Positions 1 through 9,060 of a stretch of DNA of 64,000 nt are shown here, piece after piece; within the stretch, counting starts at the first letter, position 1, and each line of letters begins with the position of its first letter. The notes under the pieces are model-generated. The model was not told where the DNA came from and did no database searches. It saw only the letters and a list, made by a program, of their open reading frames with translations. Source of the stretch: Alistipes timonensis JC136 (GTDB taxonomy: Bacteria > Bacteroidota > Bacteroidia > Bacteroidales > Rikenellaceae); contig NZ_FNRI01000003.1 in assembly GCF_900107675.1 (NCBI RefSeq), forward strand, positions 186,001 through 250,000, in the 5' to 3' direction. A program made the position numbers and the translations under genes.

Positions 1-2
1 TG

Positions 3-1148
3 CAGGTGCAGATGAACCGCGAGACCGACAGCCTGCGCAGCCTCACCTCGGCCATCGCCAGCCAGCAGTACACCAAGGAGGGCATCGCCACGGGGGCGCT
101 CATCCAGCAATGGCTCGACGCCGTGCTGCTCTCGACCAAGTCGCAGGCGGAAATGAAGGTCGTGAACGAGTGGAAAAAGTCGCTCGACGACCGCTACGTG
201 CAGTATGCACCGGTCGGCTCGACGCTCAAACGCAAGAACCGCCTGATCAGTTTCACCGAACAGTCGTACCTCGCAATGCTGCAGGCCCTCAACACGGCGC
301 GCCTGCGGCAGAAGAACCTGCAGATGACCTCGGCGACGCTCAAAATCATCAACCCGCCCGTGCTGCCCATCTCGGCCGAACCGACCAAACGCAAGATGAT
401 GGTCGCCGCGGCGTTCTTCGTCACGGCCGTCTTCATCCTCGGCTTCTTCATCCTGCTCGAACTGCTCGACCGCACGCTGCGCGACAAAATCCGCGCGGAA
501 CGCATCACCGGAGGCAAGGTCATCGGAGCCTTCCCGGGCCCGGGACGTTTCGGCGAACGGCGCTTCGCCCGGCAGTACCGCGAGATCGCCTCGCGGTTCA
601 TGGGCAATGCCGTGCTCAACTATTTCGATCCCCGGGAGCGGCCCAATGTGCTGAACGTCCTCTCCACGGAACGGGGCGACGGCAAGTCGACGCTCGCCGG
701 GCACCTGGCGGCCTATCTGCGCGAAACGGGCATGAAGGTCCGCATCGCGTCGTGGAACAAGGATTTCGATTCCCACCAGAAGGAGTTCCTGCTCGCCTCA
801 CGGCTGGAGGAGTTCGTACACGACGCCGAAGGTGAAACGCCGCTGTCCGAAGCCGACGTGGTGATCGTGGAATACCCGCCGCTGGACGACAGCGCCATCC
901 CGAAGGAGCTGCTGCAAAACGCCGGACTCAACATCATGGTCGCCCCGGCCAACCGCACCTGGAAGGAGACCGACCAACTGCTCTACGAAAAGAGCGTCGA
1001 GATGGCCGGCGAAACGCCTACGGCACTGTTCCTCAACTGCGCCGGCCGCGACGTGGTACAGACCTTCACGGGTCTGCTCCCGCCCTACACACGCCTGCGC
1101 AAACTGGGTTACCAGATCAGTCAGTTCGGCTTCACGGCGGTCAAATGA
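3..1148 (+). CDS. Wzz-like polysaccharide co-polymerase (5' end cut off)
   Basis: The C-terminal part of a chain-length determinant with a cytoplasmic ATPase-like domain. The frame is open to the window edge, so the true start lies upstream. Counting from the first visible GTG (position 6), a proline-rich stretch (PPVLPISAEP, about 117-126) precedes a transmembrane helix (about 131-152), as in Wzz proteins. A P-loop-like GDGKST (224-229) follows. The expected Walker B aspartate is replaced in VVIVEYPP (about 285-292), and there is no C-terminal tyrosine cluster, so tyrosine-kinase activity is doubtful. It heads the visible part of a + strand exopolysaccharide operon and probably controls polymer length or export together with the downstream polymerase. 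Confidence 0.85.
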   Translation, partial: QVQMNRETDSLRSLTSAIASQQYTKEGIATGALIQQWLDAVLLSTKSQAEMKVVNEWKKSLDDRYVQYAPVGSTLKRKNRLISFTEQSYLAMLQALNTARLRQKNLQMTSATLKIINPPVLPISAEPTKRKMMVAAAFFVTAVFILGFFILLELLDRTLRDKIRAERITGGKVIGAFPGPGRFGERRFARQYREIASRFMGNAVLNYFDPRERPNVLNVLSTERGDGKSTLAGHLAAYLRETGMKVRIASWNKDFDSHQKEFLLASRLEEFVHDAEGETPLSEADVVIVEYPPLDDSAIPKELLQNAGLNIMVAPANRTWKETDQLLYEKSVEMAGETPTALFLNCAGRDVVQTFTGLLPPYTRLRKLGYQISQFGFTAVK

Positions 1149-1172
1149 TCCGCCCCGAATATCCGTAATCCG

Positions 1173-2684
1173 ATGCAGCTTACCGGCAACATAACCGCTC
1201 CGCTGAGCATTTCGCGCGCACTCGTAGGACTGGTGCTCGCCGGAGGCGTGGCGGCCATCGCCTACGCCTTCATCCGCTTCGGGCTGCCGGCGGGGGCCGC
1301 GATCGCCCTGCTGCCCGCAGGGCTCTGCATCCTGTGGCTGTCGATGCGCAACCCGGCGTTCTCGATGCTCGGGATGCTGGTCCTCAACTACTTCATCATG
1401 TATCTCGGCCGCGAATTCCTCCACGGGGCGCCGGTCGGCGTGATCCTCGATGCCGCGCTGTTCTTCAACCTGGCGATGCTCATCCTGCAGGCCCTCGTGC
1501 ACCGGGTCGAATGGCGGCGCGCCGGAACGGGGCTGACCCTCGCCGCCGCGATCTGGATGATCTACTGCGTGCTGGAGCTTTTCAACCCCCAGAGCGTCTC
1601 GCTCAAGGGGTGGACCATGACCATCCGTTCGCTGGCGTTCTATTTCTTTCTGATCGTGGTGCTCACGCAGCTCACGATGGCCCGCTACAAGTACCTGAAA
1701 CAAATGCTGGCCGTGTGGTCGGTGCTGACGCTGATCGCCGTCGGGAAAGCCCTCGCCCAGAAATACCTCGGGTTCAACGCTGCGGAGAACTACTGGCTCT
1801 TCGTCGAAGGAGGCGCCACGACCCATATCATCTACACCGGAGTCCGCTACTTTTCGCTGTACAGCGACGCCGCGAACTTCGGCGCCGGCATGGGGCTGGC
1901 GATGGTGGTCTTCTCGATCTCGGCGCTCTATTACCGCAATCCGTGGATGAAAGCCTACATGCTGGCGGTGGCCGCGGCGGCCTGCTACGGCATGCTGATC
2001 TCCGGCACGCGCAGCGCGCTGGCCGTACCGTTTGCGGGATACGCCGTCTTCGTGATGCTGTCGCGGAATTTCCGGATGGTCGTGGCGGGCGTGTTCCTGA
2101 TCATCATGGCTTTCTGTTTCCTGAAATTCACGACCATCGGCCAGGGCAACCCCATCATCCGGCGCGCCCGGAGCGCCTTCAACACCCAGGACGCCTCGTT
2201 CCAGGTGCGTCTGGACAACCAAGCCCGGCTGCGCGAACTGATGCGCGGCAAACCCTTCGGCGCGGGACTGGGCCACGGAGGCGGCAAGGCGAAGGTCTTC
2301 GCCCCCGATGCGCCGCTGTCGCAGGTCCCGACCGACTCGTGGTTCGTGATGATCTGGGTCGAGACGGGCATCGTGGGACTGCTGCTGCACATCGGCATCC
2401 TGCTTTACGTGCTCGGAAAGGGCGCCTGGCTGGTCTTCTTCAGGCTCCGGAACCCCCAGCTCAAAGGATTCGTCGCGGCGCTGACGGCCGGCATTGCGGG
2501 CGTCGTGGTGATGGCCTACGCCAACGAAGTGTTCGGCCAGATCCCCACGGGCGCCATTATCTATATGAGCATGGCCTTCATCTTCCTCTCGCCGCGTTTC
2601 GACAAGGAGCTGGCGGAGGCCGAGGAGGCGAAACACACGATCCCGGCCAAAAACCTGCTCGCCGGCAAAACGACAACGCCATGA
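1173..2684 (+). CDS. O-antigen ligase/polymerase-like membrane protein (Wzy-type)
   Basis: A 503-residue inner-membrane protein made almost entirely of hydrophobic helices, with a larger soluble loop around residues 330-400 (containing FGAGLGHGGGKAKVF, then SWFVMIWVETGIVGLLLHIG). This layout is typical of the O-antigen ligase/Wzy polymerase superfamily, which joins polysaccharide repeat units on a lipid carrier at the periplasmic face. It sits between the Wzz-like protein and a run of glycosyltransferases. The stop overlaps the next start (ATGA at 2681-2684), indicating translational coupling. Sequence alone does not separate polymerase from ligase; position next to a Wzz-like gene favours polymerase. 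Confidence 0.8.
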   Translation: MQLTGNITAPLSISRALVGLVLAGGVAAIAYAFIRFGLPAGAAIALLPAGLCILWLSMRNPAFSMLGMLVLNYFIMYLGREFLHGAPVGVILDAALFFNLAMLILQALVHRVEWRRAGTGLTLAAAIWMIYCVLELFNPQSVSLKGWTMTIRSLAFYFFLIVVLTQLTMARYKYLKQMLAVWSVLTLIAVGKALAQKYLGFNAAENYWLFVEGGATTHIIYTGVRYFSLYSDAANFGAGMGLAMVVFSISALYYRNPWMKAYMLAVAAAACYGMLISGTRSALAVPFAGYAVFVMLSRNFRMVVAGVFLIIMAFCFLKFTTIGQGNPIIRRARSAFNTQDASFQVRLDNQARLRELMRGKPFGAGLGHGGGKAKVFAPDAPLSQVPTDSWFVMIWVETGIVGLLLHIGILLYVLGKGAWLVFFRLRNPQLKGFVAALTAGIAGVVVMAYANEVFGQIPTGAIIYMSMAFIFLSPRFDKELAEAEEAKHTIPAKNLLAGKTTTP

Positions 2685-3571
2685 AACCGCGCATCTCGGT
2701 CATATCGGTCAATTACAACGGCTTCGCAGTCACCGCGGCGATGATCGACTCGCTGCGGCGCCACGTCACGACGCCGACGGAGATCATCGTCGTGGACAAC
2801 GGTTCGGAGCGGGACGAGGCGGCGATACTGCGGGAACGCTACCCCGACATCACGGTCCTGCGCAGCGCTGAAAACCTCGGCTTTGCCGGGGGCAACAACC
2901 TCGGCATCCGGGCCGCGGCGGGCGACTGCCTGCTGCTGCTCAACAACGACACGGAGGTCGCGGACGACACGCTGCACCACCTCTGCGACACGCTCGACGC
3001 CGATCCCGCGATCGGGGCGGTCTGTCCCAAAATCCGTTTCCATGAGCCTCCGCAGGCGATCCAGTTCGCGGGATACACGCCCCTGACGCGCATCACCCTG
3101 CGCAACGCGCTCATCGGATTCGGCGAACCGGACAGCGGGCGGTTCGACACCCCGCACGACACGCCCTATGCCCACGGTGCGGCGATGATGGTGCGGCGCG
3201 AGGCCATCGAACGGGCGGGAATGATGCCCGAGGAGTACTTCCTCTATTACGAGGAGCTGGACTGGTCGGTGCGCATCCGCGAGGCGGGTTACCGCATCGC
3301 CTACGACCCGCGGGCCACGGTCTTCCACAAGGAGAGCGCCACCACGGGCCGCCAGAGTCCGCTGCGAAGCTATTACCTCACGCGCAACCGCCTGCTGTTC
3401 GCCCGCCGCAACCGCCGCGGAGCCGCACGGAGGCTCTCGGTCGCTTACCAGTTGGGAGTGGCGCTTCCCAAAAGCGTCCTCACGTCGCTGCTGCACAACC
3501 GCAGGGATTTGGCGGCGGCCGTCCTGCGCGGCGCACGGGACTTTCTGAGACATAAAACAGGAAAAGAATGA
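2681..3571 (+). CDS. Glycosyltransferase family 2 (rhamnosyltransferase-like)
   Basis: A 296-residue GT-A enzyme. The N-terminus MKPRISVISVNYNG is the nucleotide-binding start of GT2 enzymes. ENLGFAGGNNLGIR (about 64-77) and LLNNDTEV (about 87-94, the DXD-type metal site) are characteristic of the WbbL-like rhamnosyltransferase subgroup, and EEYFLYYEELDWSVRIREAGY carries the acceptor-site acidic residues. The start overlaps the upstream stop (ATGA), and the stop overlaps the next start in the same way. It probably adds one sugar of the exopolysaccharide repeat on the cytoplasmic face; the donor sugar cannot be read from sequence. Confidence 0.9.
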   Translation: MKPRISVISVNYNGFAVTAAMIDSLRRHVTTPTEIIVVDNGSERDEAAILRERYPDITVLRSAENLGFAGGNNLGIRAAAGDCLLLLNNDTEVADDTLHHLCDTLDADPAIGAVCPKIRFHEPPQAIQFAGYTPLTRITLRNALIGFGEPDSGRFDTPHDTPYAHGAAMMVRREAIERAGMMPEEYFLYYEELDWSVRIREAGYRIAYDPRATVFHKESATTGRQSPLRSYYLTRNRLLFARRNRRGAARRLSVAYQLGVALPKSVLTSLLHNRRDLAAAVLRGARDFLRHKTGKE

Positions 3572-4761
3572 TAGTGAACATCATAGACTGGATCTTCGTC
3601 ATCGCGCTGCTGCTCCCGGTGCTCTATCTTTTCGTCTTCGCGGCATTCTCGATGCAGCGGCGGCGGGAGAAATATCCCCCGGCCCGGAAACAGCGTCGTT
3701 TCGTGACGCTGATCCCCGCCTACAAAGCCGATGCGGTCGTCGTCCGCACGGCGCAGGCGGCGCTGGCACAGGAGTATCCCGCCGAACTGCACCGCGTGGC
3801 GGTGATCGCCGACCAACTGCAACCCGCAACGCTCGGGGAGCTGCGCAAACTGCCCCTGACGATGATCGAGGTGACATTCGAGAACAGTTCGAAAGCCAAA
3901 GCCCTGACCGCCGCCGTCGAGGAACTGGGGCCCGATGCGGCCGATGCGGTGGCAATCCTCGATGCCGACAACCTCGTGGGCGGGGAGTTCATCGCCCGTC
4001 TCAACGAAGTCTTCGATGCGGGTGTGGAGGCCGTGCAGGCCCACCGCACGGCCAAGAACCGCGACACGGACACCGCGGTGCTCGACGCCGCGGGCGAGGA
4101 GATCAACAACTCGATCTTCCGCCGCGGACACGTGGCGCTGGGGTTCTCCTCGGCGTTGATCGGCTCGGGCATGGCATTCCGCTACGACTGGTTCTACGCC
4201 AACATCCGCCGATGCGTCACCGCAGGCGAGGACAAGGAGCTCGAAGCGCTGCTCCTGCGGGAACGCATCTACATCGACTACCTGGACGACGTGGAGGTGC
4301 TCGACGAGAAAGTGCAGGGCGAAGCGGCCTACTACAACCAGCGGCGGCGGTGGATCGCGGCGCAGTTCTACGCCCTCGGCTCGGCGGTGAAAAACCTTCC
4401 CGGAGCCCTCTTTTCGGGGAATTTCGACTACTGCGACAAGCTGCTGCAATGGTGTCTGCCTCCGCGGATGCTGCTCATCGGCCTCGTACCGCTGTGGGCC
4501 GTCGTGATGACCTTCCTCGACCCGTGGGGTTCCATAAAATGGTGGACCGCCCTCGTGCTGATGCTCTTTGCGCTGGCCATGGCCCTGCCCGACACGCAGG
4601 CCGACGCCAAGCTGGGCCGCGCCCTGCGCCGCGTTCCGGCGCTGGTGCTGCTCACGGCCGCCAACCTCTTCCGCCTCGGCGGAACCAAGGACAAGTTCAT
4701 CCACACCCAACACACCGGAGCGACCGACTCCGCGCCGGATAAAACAGACCCGAACGCATGA
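3568..4761 (+). CDS. Membrane-anchored glycosyltransferase family 2
   Basis: A 397-residue processive-looking GT2. It has an N-terminal membrane helix (about 8-28), a GT-A domain with DAD (132-134), the acidic EDKE region (221-224) and a QRRRW motif (258-262) like the Q/RxxRW of cellulose/hyaluronan-synthase-type enzymes, then further C-terminal membrane helices (about 285-335). It probably elongates or initiates a glycan at the inner membrane. Both ends overlap the neighbouring genes by 4 nt (ATGA), placing it within the exopolysaccharide operon. Substrate unknown. Confidence 0.85.
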   Translation: MIVNIIDWIFVIALLLPVLYLFVFAAFSMQRRREKYPPARKQRRFVTLIPAYKADAVVVRTAQAALAQEYPAELHRVAVIADQLQPATLGELRKLPLTMIEVTFENSSKAKALTAAVEELGPDAADAVAILDADNLVGGEFIARLNEVFDAGVEAVQAHRTAKNRDTDTAVLDAAGEEINNSIFRRGHVALGFSSALIGSGMAFRYDWFYANIRRCVTAGEDKELEALLLRERIYIDYLDDVEVLDEKVQGEAAYYNQRRRWIAAQFYALGSAVKNLPGALFSGNFDYCDKLLQWCLPPRMLLIGLVPLWAVVMTFLDPWGSIKWWTALVLMLFALAMALPDTQADAKLGRALRRVPALVLLTAANLFRLGGTKDKFIHTQHTGATDSAPDKTDPNA

Positions 4762-5900
4762 AAATAGCCATCGAGGCGCAGCGCATCTTCCGCCCCAACA
4801 AACACGGCATGGATTTCGTGGCGCTCGAAACCATCCGCTGCCTGCAACGGCTCGACACCGAAAACGAATATTTCGTCTTCGTGGGCGACGGTCCCGACCG
4901 CTGTCTCGAGGAGACGCCCAACGTGCACATCGTCACGCTGCGCTGCCCGTCGTACCCGCTGTGGGAGCAGTGGGCCCTGCCGCGGGCCGTGGCGCGCGTG
5001 AAGCCCGACCTTTTGCACTGCACGAGCAACACCGCCCCGGTGTGGGGATCGACGCCGCTGGTGGTGACGCTTCACGACATCATCTTCCTCGAAAAGCAGG
5101 CCGGGCGCAACTCGTCGCTCTACCAGTCATTGGGACGGCAGTACCGCCGTCTGGTGGTGCCGCGCATCCTGCCCAAATGCCGCAGGATCATCACCGTATC
5201 GCAGTTCGAATGCGACCGCATCCGCACGGCCCTCGGCCTCGATCCCGAACGGATCATGGCCATCCACAACGGCTACAACCCCCGGTTCCGGCCGATGGAC
5301 GACACCGCGGAGGTCACGAAACGCTACCTCCCCGACGCGGAATACCTCTTCTTCCTGGGCAACACCGACCCCAAGAAGAACACCCCGGGAACACTGCGCG
5401 CCTATGCCGAATACGTGCGCCGCTCGGAACATCCGCTGCCGCTGCTGGTCGCGGACCTCACGGTGCAGGCCGCGGAATCCATTTTACAGCAGATCGGCCG
5501 GCCGGAACTGACGGAGCGTCTCCGCCTGCCGGGTTACATCCCCAACGGCGACCTCCCGGCCGTCTACAACGGCGCCTCGGCATTCCTCTACACCTCGCTG
5601 CGCGAGAGTTTCGGCATTCCCCTGCTCGAGGCGATGGCCTGCGGCACGCCTGTCGTGACGTCGAACACCTCGGCCATTCCCGAGATCGCGGGCCCGGGGG
5701 CCATCCTCGTCGACCCGACCTCGCCGCAAGCCATTGCCGACGCCCTCCTGCAGCTCGAAACCGACGACGCCTGCCGAGCGGAAACAATCGCCTACGGACT
5801 GGAACGGGTGAAGCTCTTCTCGTGGGAGCAGACGGCCCGGAAACTGCTGGCGCTCTACCGCGAACTGGGTCCCATAAACTCAAACACAACCGAACGATGA
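4758..5900 (+). CDS. Glycosyltransferase family 4-like (GT-B)
   Basis: A 380-residue GT-B fold enzyme. The N-terminal acceptor half starts MKIAIEAQRIFRPNKHG. The C-terminal donor half contains the EX7E signature of GT4 enzymes (E283 and E291 in RESFGIPLLEAMACGTPVV) and SAIPEIAG. GNTDPKKNTPGTLRAY is the usual start of the donor domain. It is coupled by ATGA overlaps to both neighbours. Likely role is addition of a sugar to the growing repeat unit; donor and linkage cannot be assigned. Confidence 0.9.
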   Translation: MKIAIEAQRIFRPNKHGMDFVALETIRCLQRLDTENEYFVFVGDGPDRCLEETPNVHIVTLRCPSYPLWEQWALPRAVARVKPDLLHCTSNTAPVWGSTPLVVTLHDIIFLEKQAGRNSSLYQSLGRQYRRLVVPRILPKCRRIITVSQFECDRIRTALGLDPERIMAIHNGYNPRFRPMDDTAEVTKRYLPDAEYLFFLGNTDPKKNTPGTLRAYAEYVRRSEHPLPLLVADLTVQAAESILQQIGRPELTERLRLPGYIPNGDLPAVYNGASAFLYTSLRESFGIPLLEAMACGTPVVTSNTSAIPEIAGPGAILVDPTSPQAIADALLQLETDDACRAETIAYGLERVKLFSWEQTARKLLALYRELGPINSNTTER

Positions 5901-6502
5901 TCGAAAAGATAAAACAAAATCCCCGCCTGCGGCGTCTGACGCTGTGGCTGCTCACCCCGTCCAAACGGCCCCGGCCGCGTTGGTGGCTGCGGCTGCTGCG
6001 CCCGCTGCTGCACCCTGCGGGAAAAGGTTCCAAGATATGTTCCCATGCCCGGGCGGACATCTTCCCCTGGCACCGCTTCGTGCTGGAACGGGATGCCCAG
6101 ATCGAAGATTTCGCCGTGGTCAACAACGGCGCCGGCGACGTCCGGATCGGCGAGGGCTCGCGCGTGGGCGTGGGTTCGGTGGTGGTCGGGCCGGTCGATA
6201 TCGGCCGTTACGTCTTCCTGGGACAGCACGTCTCCGTGCAGGGGCTCATCCACGGTTACGAGGACGTGACGCAGGACCCCAACCTCCAGCCGTTGATGCT
6301 GCGGCCCGTGAAGGTGGGCGACTACACCCACCTGGGGACCAACTCGACGATCATGGCCGGCGTCACCATCGGCGAACGGTGTCAGATCGGCGCCGGATCG
6401 GTCGTCACCAAGGACATACCGCCCTATACCGTGGCCGTGGGCAATCCCGCGCGCGCGGTGAAACGTTACGATTTCGAAAAAAAGGAGTGGGTACGGGTTT
6501 GA
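5897..6502 (+). CDS. Hexapeptide-repeat acyltransferase
   Basis: A 201-residue protein whose C-terminal two thirds is a left-handed beta-helix of hexapeptide repeats (VRIGEGSRVGVGSVVVGPVD, then VKVGDYTHLGTNSTIMAGVT and GAGSVVTKDIPPYTVAVGNP), ending as serine O-acetyltransferase/WbbJ-type enzymes do. These transfer an acetyl or other acyl group from a CoA donor to sugars or amino acids. In this operon it most likely O-acetylates the exopolysaccharide. The short basic N-terminus (about 1-45) is not part of the repeat domain. The ATG overlaps the upstream stop by 4 nt, and the next gene starts 1 nt after its stop. Confidence 0.85.
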   Translation: MIEKIKQNPRLRRLTLWLLTPSKRPRPRWWLRLLRPLLHPAGKGSKICSHARADIFPWHRFVLERDAQIEDFAVVNNGAGDVRIGEGSRVGVGSVVVGPVDIGRYVFLGQHVSVQGLIHGYEDVTQDPNLQPLMLRPVKVGDYTHLGTNSTIMAGVTIGERCQIGAGSVVTKDIPPYTVAVGNPARAVKRYDFEKKEWVRV

Positions 6503-6503
6503 A

Positions 6504-7595
6504 ATGAAGGTACTGATCGTTTATAAATCTTCGGGACTCAGCGACAACCCCTTCGTCCGGCTGCTCGCCGAGGGCATCCGTGCCTGCGGCTTCGAGGTCG
6601 TCTGCTCAGCCGACGAGTTCTGGAACAACGCCGCGGCATACGACCTGGTCCACTTCCAGTGGCCCGAGGAGCTGTTCGGCTGGAGCTACCCCTCGCCGGA
6701 ACAGGTCGCGGAACTGGGCGAACGGCTCCGCATGCTCCGCGAGCGGGGAATCCCGATCGTCTACACCCGCCACAACACCCTGCCCCACAAAGGCGACCAC
6801 CGGGTTTGCGAAGCCTACCGGCTGATCGGGGAGTATGCCGACGCGGTGGTCCACCTGGGCGGTTACAGTCTCCGGCAGTTCCGGGCGAAATACCCCGATT
6901 CGCGGCAAATTCACGTCGTGATTCCGCACCACATTTACGAGGGCATTTATGGTCCCGACATCACCCGCGGGGAAGCCCGGCAAAGGCTCGGCATCCCGGC
7001 CGACAGCTTCGTCGTGCTGGCTTTCGGAGCGTTCCGCCACGATTTCGAACGGAAGCTGACATGGAGGGCGTTCCGCCGCCTGCGCGTTCCGCGAAAATTC
7101 CTGCTGGCGCCCCGCCTCTGGCCCCACACCCTCAACGGATCGCACCGACGGGGGCTGAAACGCTTCGCCACCCGGCTGCTTTACTACGGGGCGCACGCCG
7201 CCGAAAGGCTGTTCCGCAGCCGCATCACCTCGGCCGAGGGGCTGATCCCCGACGCCGACCTGCCGGCCTACTTCACGGCCGCCGACGTGGTCTTCATCCA
7301 GCGCACCGACATCCTCAACTCGGGGAACGTCCCGCAGGCTTTCGCCTTCGGCCGCGTGGTCGCAGGCCCCGCAGCAGGCAATATCGGCGAAATGCTGACG
7401 GCCACCGGAAACCCGGTCTTCGACGCCGCGGACCCCGCATCGGTGGACCGCGCGCTGGCCGAAGCGGTCCGGCTCACCGCCGCAGGGCACGGCGAACGGA
7501 ACCGCGAATACGCCCTCGAACACCTCCGCCTGCCGCAGATCGCCGCGGCATACGGACAACTTTACACCCGATTGCATGACGCAGAACGACGATAA
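6504..7595 (+). CDS. GT-B glycosyltransferase
   Basis: A 363-residue protein with GT-B features: an N-terminal Rossmann start (MKVLIVYKSSGLSDNPF), a central TRHNTLPHKG segment typical of this family, and a C-terminal donor-site region with ADLPAYFTAADVVFIQRTDILNSGNVPQAFAFGRVV and GNIGEML. The canonical EX7E is replaced by a variant, so it belongs to a divergent clade. Its last 20 nt overlap the flippase gene, showing it is part of the same operon. It probably transfers one sugar of the repeat unit. Confidence 0.8.
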   Translation: MKVLIVYKSSGLSDNPFVRLLAEGIRACGFEVVCSADEFWNNAAAYDLVHFQWPEELFGWSYPSPEQVAELGERLRMLRERGIPIVYTRHNTLPHKGDHRVCEAYRLIGEYADAVVHLGGYSLRQFRAKYPDSRQIHVVIPHHIYEGIYGPDITRGEARQRLGIPADSFVVLAFGAFRHDFERKLTWRAFRRLRVPRKFLLAPRLWPHTLNGSHRRGLKRFATRLLYYGAHAAERLFRSRITSAEGLIPDADLPAYFTAADVVFIQRTDILNSGNVPQAFAFGRVVAGPAAGNIGEMLTATGNPVFDAADPASVDRALAEAVRLTAAGHGERNREYALEHLRLPQIAAAYGQLYTRLHDAERR

Positions 7596-9054
7596 ACAAC
7601 CCCGGTCCGTAGGGCGCGAATTAGCCTCGGGAGTCTTCTACACCTCGGTCGCCAAATACGCCGGCGTCGTAGTGACGATCCTCGTGACGGCGGTGCTCTC
7701 GCGCCTGTTCACCCCCGAAGAGTTCGGCGTGGTGAACATCGCCACGGTCATCATCGCCTTCTTCGCCATCTTCAGCGACCTGGGCATCGGACCCGCGGTG
7801 ATCCAGCACCGCGACCTCTCGCGCCGCGACCTGAGCAGCATCTTCTCGCTCACGATCTGGTCCGCAGCGGTCATCGCCCTGCTTTTCTTCGCCGCCTCGG
7901 GGCTGATCGCCTCGTTCTACGACGGTTCGGCGGAACTGCGCGACATCTGCCGCATCCTCTCGCTGAACCTCCTCTTCGCCACGGCGAACATCGTCCCCAA
8001 TTCGCTGGTGATGAAAGACAAACGCTTTCGGTTCGCCGCCGTGCGCTCGCTCGCCGTGCAAATAGTCGGAGGAGCCGCGGGCATCATCGCCGCCTATGCC
8101 GGAGCAGGCATCTACGCCCTGACGATCAACCCGGTCTTCTCGAGCGTGATGCTCTTTGCAATCAACTACCGCGAATATCCCGTCCGCCTGCGGATGAAGC
8201 CCGCGCGCGAAGCCCTCTCGAAAGTCTTCTCGTTCTCAGCTTACCAGTTCTCGTTCCAACTGCTGAACTTTTTCAGCCGCAACCTCGACAAACTGCTGAT
8301 GGGGCGTTACATGAGCCTTTCGGATCTGGGCTACTACGACAAATCGTACCGCCTGATGATGATGCCGCTGCAAAACATCGCCTTCGTCATCTCGCCGGTC
8401 ATGCACCCCGTCTTCGCGCAGATGCAGCACGACATAAAGAAACTGGGGGAAGCGTATCTGAAAGTAATCCGCCTGCTGGCCTTTATCGGCCTGCCGCTGT
8501 CGGCCGTGCTGTGGTTCACGGCCGAGGAGCTGGTGCTCATCATCTTCGGCGACCAGTGGATGCCCTCGGTGCCGGCGTTCCGCATCCTGGCCCTCTCGGT
8601 CGGCATCCAGATCGTGATGTCCACGTCGGGATCGATCTTCCAGGCCGCCAACGCCACGCGGATGCTCTTTATCTGCGGACTCTTCTCGGCGACGCTCAAC
8701 GTCGCGGCCATCTCGACGGGCATCTTCGCCTTCGGGACGCTCGAAGCCGTGGCATGGGCCATCTGCATCTCGTTCGCCGTCAACTTCGTGCAGTGTTACC
8801 ATGCGCTGTTCTGTCTCACCCTGCGGATGAAATGGGGCCCTTTCTGGCGAAGCCTCCTGCAACCGCTGCTGCTCACGGCAATTCTCTCGCCGGCGCTGGC
8901 CGGCATCGCGTGGCTGCTTCCCGAAACGACGCCGCACCTGCCGTCGCTGGCGGCGAAATGCGCCGTCGCCCTCGTCATCTGGCTGGGATACATCCAGTTG
9001 AGCGGAGCGTACAACCTCAAAGAACTCGCCGCACGCCTGCGGCCCGGAAAATAG
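7576..9054 (+). CDS. Wzx-type polysaccharide flippase
   Basis: A 492-residue polytopic membrane protein of the MATE/MOP flippase superfamily. It starts with SVGRELASGVFYTSVAKYAGVVVTILVTAVLSR..TPEEFGVV, the conserved first two helices of Wzx/teichuronic-acid exporters, and has about 12-14 predicted helices. It should move lipid-linked repeat units across the inner membrane for polymerisation by the product at 1173-2684. The start lies inside the 3' end of the preceding glycosyltransferase gene (20-nt overlap). Confidence 0.9.
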   Translation: MTQNDDKQPRSVGRELASGVFYTSVAKYAGVVVTILVTAVLSRLFTPEEFGVVNIATVIIAFFAIFSDLGIGPAVIQHRDLSRRDLSSIFSLTIWSAAVIALLFFAASGLIASFYDGSAELRDICRILSLNLLFATANIVPNSLVMKDKRFRFAAVRSLAVQIVGGAAGIIAAYAGAGIYALTINPVFSSVMLFAINYREYPVRLRMKPAREALSKVFSFSAYQFSFQLLNFFSRNLDKLLMGRYMSLSDLGYYDKSYRLMMMPLQNIAFVISPVMHPVFAQMQHDIKKLGEAYLKVIRLLAFIGLPLSAVLWFTAEELVLIIFGDQWMPSVPAFRILALSVGIQIVMSTSGSIFQAANATRMLFICGLFSATLNVAAISTGIFAFGTLEAVAWAICISFAVNFVQCYHALFCLTLRMKWGPFWRSLLQPLLLTAILSPALAGIAWLLPETTPHLPSLAAKCAVALVIWLGYIQLSGAYNLKELAARLRPGK

Positions 9055-9060
9055 AGTGCC

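Noticed and set aside
798..2636. 612-codon minus-strand frame across the Wzz-like and polymerase genes
   Set aside because: Low-complexity His/Arg/Glu/Gly content and no domain; both plus-strand genes have clear family features.
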